This document shows positions 45,035-54,333 of a DNA stretch of 64,000 bases, piece by piece. The notes below the pieces were generated by a model. It saw only the letters and a list, made by a program, of their open reading frames with translations. It had not been told where the DNA came from and did no database searches. The position numbers were made by a program, and so were the translations under genes. The stretch is from Mycoplasma sp. 1654_15 (GTDB lineage: Bacteria > Bacillota_I > Bacilli_A > Mycoplasmatales > Metamycoplasmataceae). The stretch spans positions 124,001 to 188,000 of the forward strand of contig NZ_CP051214.1 in the NCBI RefSeq assembly GCF_012516495.1, written 5' to 3'. Every line of letters starts with the position of its first letter. Within the stretch, counting starts at the first letter, position 1.

Positions 45035-46588
45035 TGAGCAGATCACCTTTTCTTAGAAAAATAGAGAAGGGGATTTTTTATGAAATATTCATTAGAATTT
45101 AAATTAGAATGTGTAAAAAAATACAAAAAAGGAATTGAAATTAAAAAGCCCGATTTTGCTAATACAAGTCAGAAAAATTTTTTAAATCAAGTAAATTTTT
45201 GAGAAAAAATTTATGACAAATTAGGAGTTGAAGGTCTTAAGAAAAATCCACGAAATAAAGAATGGACTATAGATCAAAGATTAAACATAGTTAAAAGATT
45301 TTTAGCTGGTGAACCAACGATTAAAATTTCACTTGAAAATAATCTTAATCCAAGTCAAATATCTTTTTGAACGAAAAAATATTTAGAATCGGGAATTAGT
45401 GGTTTAGAATTAAACAAAGGAAGACCAATAATGAAATCTAAAATTCTTAATGATAAACGTTCAAGAGTTTCAAAAAATTTAAATAGTAAAGATCAATCTA
45501 ATTCTCTAACATCTGTATATGAAGAACTCAAACTTCTCAAAGAAGAACTCAAGCATTTTAAAAAAAGAGAAAAAAACTTTGAAAAAGAAAATAAACTTTT
45601 AAAAAAGGAAAATGAAGTACTAAAAAAGTGAAAAGCCTTGGTAGAGATCTTTGACTCAAATCAACCAAAGCAAGAAAGAATAAAAAAAATTTATAATAGA
45701 GTAAAAGCTGACAAAAACCTTCGCTTAACTCAAGTATTAAAAGAGTTTTCTATTCCTATATCTACTTTTTATTATCAACTCAAAAAAGAAGATTTTGACA
45801 AGAAAAATGAAGAAATTATAAGTCAAATGAAGCTTATTTTTAAAGAAAATAAAGCAAGATATGGAAAAAGAAGAATAAAAGCCGAACTTAATAATAGAGG
45901 CTATAAAATTGGACTTAAAAAAGTTCGCAGATTAATGGAAAAATTCAATCTCAAAGCAATTTGTTCTGATGAAAATACAAATCTTACAAAGGAACTGTAG
46001 GCAAAATTGCAGACAATATTTTAAATAGAAATTTTGTCGCAACTCAACCAAATCAAAAATGAACTACAGATGTAACTGAATTTAGCGGTTCATTTGGAAA
46101 AGCATATTTATCACCAATTTTAGATATGTTTAATGGTGAAGTTATTGCTTGAGATTTGTCTACAAGTGCTAACAACCAACAAATTAGAAAAATGCTTCAA
46201 AAAGCTTTTTCCAAACACAAAAATCTTGAAGGTTTGATTTTTCACAGTGATCAAGGTTGACAGTATCAACATAGACAATTTTCAGAAAAATTAAAACAAA
46301 AAGGAATAATTCAGTCCATGTCTCGAAAAGGAAATTGTTTAGATAATAGCGTTATTGAATCGTTTTTTGTAACATTAAAAAGAGAATGTTTTATGGTCAC
46401 GAAAAAGAATTTTTAACTTTTAAACAACTTCACAAAGCAATTGCAAATTATATTTATTATTACAATCACAAACGAATTAAAGACAAAATAAAATGAATGT
46501 CTCCTATTAAATTTAGGGAAACATTCATTTCGAATTATAATTAATTAAAACACTCAAAAATTTTTTTCCAGAAAAGGGTACCACCTCA
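45035..46588 (+). mobile_element. IS3-family (IS150-type) insertion sequence, copy 2, decayed
   Basis: About 1554 bases from TGAGCAGATCACCTTTTCTT to the right end ...GGTACCACCTCA. Same organisation as copy 1, inserted just upstream of the gene H promoter tract and 19 bases after the convergent dCMP deaminase gene. No clear target duplication visible. Confidence 0.85.
45080..46538 (+). pseudogene. IS copy 2 transposase, frameshifted
   Basis: One frame runs from ATG 45080 through OrfA (HTH, coiled coil) straight into the OrfB start (WKALVEIFDSNQPKQERIKK, TQVLKEFSIPISTFYYQLKK) to TAG 45998-46000, 306 codons. A one-base loss near 45967 (copy 1 has PRRKYKSYKG here) breaks it. The DDE part follows in another frame: [23 protein letters not shown]; further indels occur near 46392. 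Read together, the two copies imply an ancestral fused or frameshifted OrfAB of about 480 aa. Confidence 0.8.
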
Positions 46589-46606
46589 AAGCAATAAAAA
46601 TTTCCT

Positions 46607-47083
46607 TTAATTTTCTATATTTACATTAAATTTTTTGAGTTTAATTGTTTTAATTTTACTTTTCTCAAAAATAAATCTTGATATGGCTGAATCTTCAGTA
46701 TGATGGTACTTATCATCATCAAAATAAATTGTAGTTATACCTGTTTGTGCAATAACTGTTGCACAATTTGAACAAGGAAATAAAGAAACATAAAGTTTTG
46801 CATCTTCTACTGTATTTAAGGGTAAAATGGAATTTAAAATAGCATTTATTTCTGCATGAATTACATATGAATATTTTACTTCGCTAGCTTTATTAGAATC
46901 TTTAGATCAAGGAAAATCAATATCATTACCTTTTGGCATACCATTATAGCCAAGCCCTAAAACTCTATTTTGTTTACTTACTATGCAAGCTCCAACTTGA
47001 GTGTTAGGATCTTTGCTTCTTTTTGCGCTTATTTTTGCTAATGCTAAAAAATATTCATCCCACTTTATTGTTTTATTTTTCAT
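46607..47083 (-). CDS. Deoxycytidylate (dCMP) deaminase
   Basis: 158 aa. Zinc-dependent cytidine/deoxycytidylate deaminase fold: HAEINAI supplies the zinc His and catalytic Glu, and FPCSNCATVI the two zinc Cys. GYNGMPKGNDI is the substrate-side loop of dCMP deaminases (ComEB-like). It makes dUMP for thymidylate synthesis, consistent with the nucleoside salvage genes at 57851-61228. TGA=Trp in FPWSKD. It lies outside the repeat families but in their midst. Confidence 0.92.
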
Positions 47084-47198
47084 TTGTACCTCTTTATTTT
47101 ATGCACATATTTTAAGAAATCTATTTGATCTGATAACATTATAATTTTTTAAATCTTTTTTAAAAGTATATTTAATAAACATTATTAATTTATTAATT

Positions 47199-47230
47199 AA
47201 AAAATCCTTCATTTTTGAAGGATTTTTTAT
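47199..47230. terminator. Terminator after lipoprotein L4
   Basis: aaaaaatccttca / tgaaggattttttat hairpin; near copies at 48465-48494 and 51545-51573 end the sister operons. Confidence 0.8.
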
Positions 47231-47233
47231 CTT

Positions 47234-48031
47234 TTATTTAGTTATGTCTTCTAAAATATCTACTATATCATAAGAAGAAAATAAAGTAATATTTTTATCT
47301 TTTGGTATGGAAAATATTAAAATGGTATGTCCTTCGCGTCCAATAGCATCATTATCCTCTCTTCCAATGTGTTTGCCATTTTTTACTTCTGAATCAATAA
47401 TATACCATTTTTTTGTTTTATTTATTAAACCAAAAAATGGTGTTAATCTTAAATCTGTGTAGCCAGGATCAAATCTACTTTCTTCAAAAACTATTTTTGT
47501 ATAATATTTTAATATGTATATTTCATTATTTGAGAGTACTTCGTCTATATTCTGTTGTCCGAAAGTGTCTGAAATATATTTATTGAATGCAGGTAAAATT
47601 TTAGACTTTTCCAAATTTTTTATGTCTTGAGAATTTTTTACAAATACGACTTTGTTATAAGAAAAAGGGATTTTTAAATTTGATTTTTTTTCTTCTTCTT
47701 GCATCACAAAATTCATTTCTTCTAAAGTAAGATAACCACGATCAAAAATTTTATCGGTATAATCAGAAATTCAATAAGTCTTCAAATTAAACATTTTTAA
47801 ATAAGGAGTTCAGTCTTCGATGCCAAAGTGTAATAAATTTTTATCAAAATAATAAATTTTGTCATCTAAATTTGCTTTATTTTTAAGAATTTCTATTTTA
47901 TTATCCAATATATCTTTGTTTTTATTTTCATTATTAGAAACATTATTATTACAAGAAATTAAAGAAAAAGTAGAAGCTATTAAAGTTAAAGAAAAAAATA
48001 TTATTTTATTAAATTTCCTAATTTTAACCAT
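47234..48031 (-). CDS. Lipoprotein L4 (protease-associated family)
   Basis: 265 aa. Lipobox FSLISC (about residue 26). The first about 50 residues are almost identical to L5 (MVKIRKFNKIIFFSLTLIAS, then NNVSNNENKNKD). Family features: YWISDY, ILPAFNKYISDTFGQQNIDE, EIYILKYY, LINKTKKWYIIDSE, and the C-terminal TILIFSIPKDKNITLFSSYD. Its ATG overlaps the stop of a protease remnant by one base (TAATG), preserving the coupled start of an intact operon. Function unknown. Confidence 0.8.
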
Positions 48032-48319
48032 TATTTGGATTTAACTCCTTTTATTATATAAGTAATTGTACCAATATTTTTCACTGAATTTTTAAATAAA
48101 ACACTTGAGTATTGTCTAATATGAATTCTGTAAGTTCCAGGTTGAGTAATTTTAAATTTTATCTATTGGTATCGTTTTACTTGTTTCAATTTTTCAATTT
48201 ATATTAGTATTTTTTAATTACTTGATTATGCTAGTGGAACTAGTGAATAAATAAAAAACTAGTGAAACAAAAATTCCAGCAGTTATGAACAATTTTAGAA
48301 ATTTCTTTAATTTTTTCAT
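48031..48319 (-). pseudogene. S8 protease internal-deletion remnant
   Basis: Starts ATG 48319 with KKLKKFLKLFITAGIFVSLV, the signal/anchor of S8 protease 3, then jumps within a few codons to a fragment of the propeptide region (INWKIETSKTIPI) and then to the C-terminal tail (QPGTYRIHIRQYSSVLFKNS, KNIGTITYIIKG), ending at TAA 48031-48033. Stops interrupt it. Almost 1.8 kb of protease sequence is missing, so only a scar of the gene is left. Confidence 0.75.
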
Positions 48320-48464
48320 TTTCGCTTCCTATTTTATATTTTTTCTATAATTTTAATTGCTTTAGTATATCATAAAAACTATTAATAATAAATGTTAAAT
48401 TTTTTGACTCATTATTTTAAAACTTAACTAAATTTTCAAAAGAAAATTACTATGTTAAAAATTA

Positions 48465-48494
48465 AAAAAATCCTTCATTTTTGAAGGATTTTTA
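48465..48494. terminator. Terminator after lipoprotein L5
   Basis: aaaaaaatccttca / tgaaggattttta hairpin. Confidence 0.8.
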
Positions 48495-48498
48495 TCTT

Positions 48499-49287
48499 TT
48501 ATTTACTTATATCTTTAACAATATCAGCTATATCATAAGAAGGAAATAAAGTAATATTTTGATCTTTTGGTATGGAAAAAATAGTTATAATTTGTCCTTC
48601 GTGACCTACAAAATCTTTTACATCTCTAGAGTGTTTACCATTATTTCACTCTGTATCAATAATATATAATTTTTTTGTCTTTTTTATAAATTTAAAAAAT
48701 GGTTCCAATCTTCATCCAACGCCATGATCATATGTAGAAAAAGAAAAACCTTTGTAATAAGATTTTAATATGTATATATCATAATTAGAAAAAACTTCTT
48801 CCATTGTCTTTTGTCTAAAAGTATCTGAAATATATTTATTTAATGTAGGTATCACTTTTGATTTGTCTAATTTTTTTATATCTTGAGAATTTTTGACAAC
48901 CATAACTTCATTATAAGAAAAAGGAATTTTTAAACTTGAATTCTTTTCTTCTTCTCGCTTCAATAAATTAATTTCTTCAGGAGTAAGATAGCCACGATCA
49001 AAGATTTTATTACTATAATTTGAAAGTCAGTAAGTTTTGGAATTAAAAATCTGTAAATATTGATTTCATTGTTCACTTCGAATGTCTAAAAAATTATCAG
49101 AAAAATAATCGATCTTTTTCTCCAAATTTTCTTTATTTTTAAGAATTTCTATTTTATTATCCAACATATCTTTGTTTTTATTTTCATTATTAGAAACATT
49201 ATTGCTACAGGAAATTAAAGCAAAAGTAGAAGCTATTAAAGTTAAAGAAAAAAATATTATTTTATTAAATTTTCTAATTTTAACCAT
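48499..49287 (-). CDS. Lipoprotein L5 downstream of S8 protease 3
   Basis: 262 aa. Lipobox FALISC. Near-identical to L4 for its first 50 residues and then about 60-70% alike by eye: YWLSNYSNKIFDRGYLTPEE, VIPTLNKYISDTFRQKTMEE, DIYILKSYY, FIKKTKKLYIIDTEW, ITIFSIPKDQNITLFPSYD. Starts 9 bases after the protease 3 stop and is in its operon. Function unknown, expected surface partner of the protease. Confidence 0.8.
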
Positions 49288-49296
49288 TATTTAGAT

Positions 49297-51393
49297 TTAA
49301 CCCCTTTTTATTGTATAAGTAATTGCTCCAATATCTTTTACTGAATTTTCAAATAAAACACTTGAGTATTGTCTGATACGAATTCTGTAAGTTCCAGGTT
49401 GAGTAATTTTAAATTTTATTAATTCAACATTAGTTTTTGTAGCAACAGACTTTTTAACTTCTTTTCAACTTCCGTTTTCTCATTTTTCTAAATACATATC
49501 TAAATCAGAAAATCAATTATCATTTTGTTTCTTAAGTGTAGCACTTTGTGTTAATCTGGTATTATCGATATGAGTACTTCTTCATTTTTTCTTTTTTAAT
49601 TCTAATAATTCTATTTTTTTATCAGTTGAATCAGACTTTGTCGATTTTTTAGAATCAAGTAAAAAATTAATATCTTCATCTGTAAATTCAGGTTCAGATC
49701 TCTTTAAAATACCAGCATTAAATAATCAAGCAATAGAAACATTTATTTCATCATTTTTATTTAATCAAATATTATTAATATTAAATAAATCTTTATTTAC
49801 ATTTTTTTCAGAAATAGAAAATGTTTGAACATTTTTAGCAGCTTCTACCATTTTTTCGAAATCTATTAAACCAGCCCCATAAGTGTGATCAAAACCATTA
49901 GAATTTAAATTTGATAAATTATAGTTTTTTGGTAGTTGAGAAGATGCAGCTAAAATAACCATTGAGATAGGAACTCTAAATTCATCATTATCTAAATTAG
50001 GGAATAGTTTTAATAAATTTGCAAGTGAGGCGGTTACTATTGGTGCAGAATAGCTAGTTCCTCTTTTGGCTCCTCCTTGAAATTTAATTTCACCAGGAGC
50101 TACAACTAATGGTTTTGGAAGATTTGGAAATTTTGGATGTAAAGTTCTATTTGAAAAAGGTGTTATTTGTATAGGTTTATTTCTATTTTCTCTAGGTTCA
50201 GTAGCTCCAACTACTATAGAATTACTAGATAATTTTCTTTCATCAATTCATTGTCCTTCAGTTTTGTCATAACCATTTCCTGATGAAAACACATTAACAA
50301 CGCCATATCTTCTCGCTATATAATCAATAAAAAATGATTTATCATTATAATCTATTGGATAACTCTCAGCCGAACCATAACTATGATTTATTATTCTAAC
50401 GTTATTATCTAAAACTAACCATTCTAGAGATCTTTGTCAAGTAGAATTTTTAGAAGTAAAATATGAGTAAAAAACTTGCGCTTTTTTACCTATTCCTTTA
50501 TTTCCTCCAATTATACTAGATACTAATAAGCCATGATCATCTATTGATAACTCTTTTGATGTATCAAAAATTTTAGGTTTCTTGAAAAAAGTATGAAAAT
50601 TATTAATAGTACCATAATAATATTCTAAAACTCCTACATTAGATATTTTAGAATTATTTTCAACTTCTTGTTGTTTCTTTTTAGTAAAGTTTATATCTGT
50701 AAAAATAGATTGATTATCTATTTGTGTTCTTTCAAAATATTCTTCTTTTTTTATTGTTTTATCAGTAGTTTCAACTTTAGTTTCAGAATTATAATTACCC
50801 CTCAATAATGCGCTTACGGAATGTAATTCTCCTGTTTCAACACACTTACCAGGATATAAATCGCAGTTTAATTCAGAACCTATGTATTGAGGATATCAAT
50901 TTGATACCATAGCATTTTTCTTATAAAAAACAATTCTTGAAACATAATCTAGTTTGTCAATTGTTTTGACAAAATTTGAAGCTTGTTCAACATTATCGAA
51001 ATAAAATCAAGCTATTGGTAACATTTTACTTGTTTCAACTTTTCAATTTATATTGCTATTTTTAAATTCATATTTGATTTTATTTACAAGAGTATTAATT
51101 CTTTGTTCCAAATTTCCCGTTTCTCTATAAATATCTAAATAAATTTTTAATTCAATAGATTTATTTGCTTCATTTATATATTGTTTTAAATCTTCATCTA
51201 TTGTATTTTTAACTGAAAAATTTCAGTTATTAATTGCAAATTTTTCACTTGAAAAATTTAATGATGCAAACTCTTCGTTATTGTTTTTAAATTGCTTGAT
51301 TATGCTAGTTGAACTAGCGAATAAATAAAAAACTGGTGAAACAAAAATTCCAGCAGTTATGAATAATTTTAGAAATTTCTTTAATTTTTTCAT
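49297..51393 (-). CDS. S8 (subtilisin-like) surface protease 3
   Basis: 698 aa with N-terminal signal/anchor (residues 5-30). Propeptide-like part (IELKIYLDIYRETGNLEQRI). Catalytic domain: His in DDHGLLVSSIIGGNKG (H287; the usual T after HG is L), FSSGNGYDK for the oxyanion Asn, Ser in RGTSYSAPIVTA (S447). The Asp strand reads VGVLEYY, Glu257. A Cys pair at CDLYPGKC (about residues 178-185) is unusual for a mycoplasma surface protein. C-terminal tail QPGTYRIRIRQYSSVLFENS. It ends 10 codons earlier than the remnant at 48031 because of one extra G. Confidence 0.85.
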
Positions 51394-51544
51394 TTTACCT
51401 TCCTATCTTATATTTTTTCTATAATTTAAATTTTAATTTTTGTATTATATCATAAAAACTATTAATAATAAAAGTTTAATTTTTTGGCTCATTATTTTAA
51501 AACTTAACTAAATTTTTAAAAGAAAATTACTATGTTGAAAATTT

Positions 51545-51573
51545 AAAAATCCTTCTTTTTTGAAGGATTTTTA
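51545..51573. terminator. Terminator after lipoprotein L6
   Basis: aaaaatccttc / gaaggattttta hairpin. Confidence 0.8.
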
Positions 51574-51577
51574 TCTT

Positions 51578-52471
51578 TTATTTACTAATATCTTTAACAA
51601 TATCAGCTATATCATAAGAAGGAAATAAACTAATATTTTGATCTTTTGGTATGGCAAATATTACAATGTTTTCACCCACATGACCTATAGAATTGTTTTC
51701 CACAAGCATTACTATATTTCCATTATTTTTGATTCAGTCTATTATGTAAAGTTTCTTTAAATTGTCTACAGATTTAAAAAATGGTAATACTGAATAAAAT
51801 GAAGTAAAATAATCAAATTTAGGTTCAGTTAAGTCAAGTTGATTATAAAATTTCAAAATATAAATATTATTTTTTAATATAACATCCTTTATTTTTTCAT
51901 TAGGAAAACTATCAGTAATATATTTATTTAAAGTAGGAAGTATTCTGGATTTATCTAATTTGTTTACATCCTGTAAATCTTTAATTTTTATTATGTTATC
52001 ATAATCACTTCGCGGAGCCAAAATTGTTTGTTTTTCTTCTTCATTTTTTAAAAACTCTTTTTCTTCTGGTGATATTTGTCCTTTTTCAAAAATATAATTA
52101 CTATAATAAGACAGTCAATAAAATTTAATTTTAAACTTTTGTAAATAAGGATTTCATAATCTTGTATAGTCACCTAAAAAAAGTGAATCAAATAATTTAA
52201 TTTTTTCTTCAATTGTTTCTTTATTTTTAAACTTTTGTAAATCTTTAGAAAAGTTGTTTTCTAAATTATTTTCAGTATTTGAAGAAGTATTTGTATTTTC
52301 TATAGTTGAATGCTGAGAGTTTAGATTATTTGAAGAATTTTTATTATTTTTGTTCTCATCTGTTTTTTTGATAAAACTAGTACTATTAGTTTTATTACAA
52401 GATATCAAAAAAGAAGCAATAGGAAAAAGTAAAAAAATAATTCAAAGAGTTTTTTTCAATTTTATTGTCAT
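51578..52471 (-). CDS. Lipoprotein L6 (protease-associated family)
   Basis: 297 aa. Lipobox SFLISC (about residue 25), then a long Asn/Ser/Thr-rich disordered stretch (to about 85), then family features: FYWLSYYSNYIFEKGQISPE, ILPTLNKYITDSFPNEKIKD, NIYILKFYNQ, LKKLYIIDWIKN, ENIVIFAIPKDQNISLFPSYD. The last 40 residues are almost the same as in L5. A short protease tail lies just upstream. Function unknown. Confidence 0.8.
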
Positions 52472-52483
52472 ATTAAAATTCTA

Positions 52484-52555
52484 TTATGAATTCCTTTTCA
52501 TTGTATAAGTAATTGCTCCAATGTCTTTTACTGAATTTTCAAATATTGTACTTGA
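52484..52555 (-). pseudogene. Short C-terminal stub of an S8 protease
   Basis: KSSTIFENSVKDIGAITYTM then KRNS and TAA at 52484-52486, matching the end of S8 protease 3 (SSVLFENSVKDIGAITYTIK). Only about 23 codons remain, 12 bases before the L6 start. Confidence 0.7.
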
Positions 52556-52855
52556 TTTTATTTATAAAAATTATAAAAGTATTTGAGTTAGTAATTTTAA
52601 ATCTTGATATTTTCTTTATTTTTTTATAAAAATTAATCTTTTTATGCTTATTGTTTTAAATTTATTATTTTACAAATAGTACATTAATATTTTTTTTAAT
52701 TTCAAAATTGCATTTTTTTATAATTAAAATCAGTTTTTTAAATACTAACCCACTATTTATAAAAAATTTTCTTATAAAAAAAGTTTTAAATTTTGTAAAT
52801 TATATTACTTAAAAAATAATTGTTTTTTATCAATACAATAATTTATGATTTGTAA
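52556..52855. other. Gene-free AT-rich stretch
   Basis: About 300 bases, more than 85% A/T. It may contain the leader of the L6 transcript. No coding or structural signal I can support. Confidence 0.5.
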
Positions 52856-53617
52856 TTATAATAATCAAAAATTAGAGTATATTTCCCTCACTATAGTTTC
52901 AGGTTTTGTAGTTTCAGAAAAATGTATTTCTTCTTCTTTTATAAAGGCAACTATACTAATTTGAGCCCCAAAATAAGGTAAAGAATCATTGTGATAACGA
53001 ATAAAATAATCAGGATCAATAAAGTATAGTTTTTTAGATATTAAACCATCAAAAACTCATCAGCCCATTTGATTTTTATTAATGTATTGCAAAGTCGGGT
53101 TGTAATTTTTAATAGAATAATAAATATTGTATTTTTCCAAAATCTGTTCAGTAGTTTCAGAAGGAAAAAATTTACTAAAATATTTTTTAAATACTGGAAC
53201 TAAAATTTCAGAATCTAATTCTTCGAAATCTTTCATTGATTTTAAAATATTATTATTTTTATCAATTTTATCCATAAAATTGTTAAATATTGTTCTATTT
53301 TTTTCCATTTGCTTTTTGAGTTCAAAATCTCTAGGAACTTGATTCTTGGGTCAAACAGGATTATTTGGATTACGTCCTAATTCATCAGTACTTAGAAGAG
53401 TATCTTGTGATACTCAGTAAGAATTCATAAAATATTTTGATTGATAAGTAGAAAAATTTTTTTCAATCTTTTTAAGATTCTTATCAAAAAAATTTACTTG
53501 TTCTGTTTGTGAATAACTTTTATATTTGTATATCATTTTGTAAGTAAATCAACCAAATAAAGAAACATTTAATGTTATACACAAACCAAGCAATAAAATT
53601 TTTACTTTCCTTCTCAT
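52856..53617 (-). CDS. Membrane-anchored member of the protease-associated family
   Basis: 253 aa with TGA=Trp. One N-terminal helix (VKILLLGLCITLNVSLFGWF) with no clear lipobox. Family features: NFSTYQSKYFMNSYWVSQDT, ILVPVFKKYFSKFFPSETTE, NIYYSIKN, LISKKLYFIDPDY and the C-terminal GAQISIVAFIKEEEIHFSE. Closest to the lipoprotein at 32606-33538. The last gene of the accessory array before the secA region. Function unknown. Confidence 0.72.
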
Positions 53618-54333
53618 TTTAAAGTTCTTTCTAAAATTAATTTTTTACTTAAAATAATTAAAAAAACAAAATAAAGATGAAAATTAATAAATTTTTATAT
53701 CATTTTTATTAAATATATCCCTCTTTTTTGTTTTTATTTTATAAGTTTTTAATTAAATGTATTTTTAGTCATTATATATCTTTTTTTATTGTTTCAAAAT
53801 TATTTTGTAATTTCCCAAATTTCTTAATTTATAAAATTAAAAAAATATTCATTTGACACATCTTTATTCCACATTTTAAAAGAAAAATAAACTAAAATTA
53901 AATCATTTTTTGTACTCGTTAATAAAAATAATTTTAAATAATATTATTGCTTTTATTTTTAAAGCATCATTAGTTGCTTACAAATTTGTTGTGTAAAATA
54001 TTTATAAAAATGTAATTTATTTATTCAAAAACTTTAAAAAATTTTTATTTTGCATATGTTTATAAATAAAAATTAAATACATATATTAAGTGGAATTGCA
54101 ACATTTTTGACTTGTTTAATTTTTATTATTTTTTTAACTTTTACATCAACATAATTTTTTTATTTTCAATATTTTTGAACAAAACTTTTAAAACCTTTAA
54201 TTTGTGATTTGTTATTCTAGGTTTATAATTTTTGTTTTTAATTTATTAATTTATAATTAAATAACTTTATAAAACAATATTTATATATATTTCATACATT
54301 TAATAAGATATTTTCATTAACTACAGGAATTTT
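53618..54333. other. 716-base gene-free region before secA
   Basis: Extremely AT-rich, with no open frame of note. A TTGACA at about 53854-53859 could be a -35 element, but no matching gene follows. The secA promoter must lie near 54250-54320; an AGGA-like site precedes the ATG at 54334. Confidence 0.5.

Noticed and set aside
19777-53617. MIB-MIP immunoglobulin system
   Set aside because: MIP proteases are of the DUF31/trypsin-like type, whereas these are clearly S8, and the lipoproteins show no MIB features I recognise. Similar role is possible but identity is not supported.
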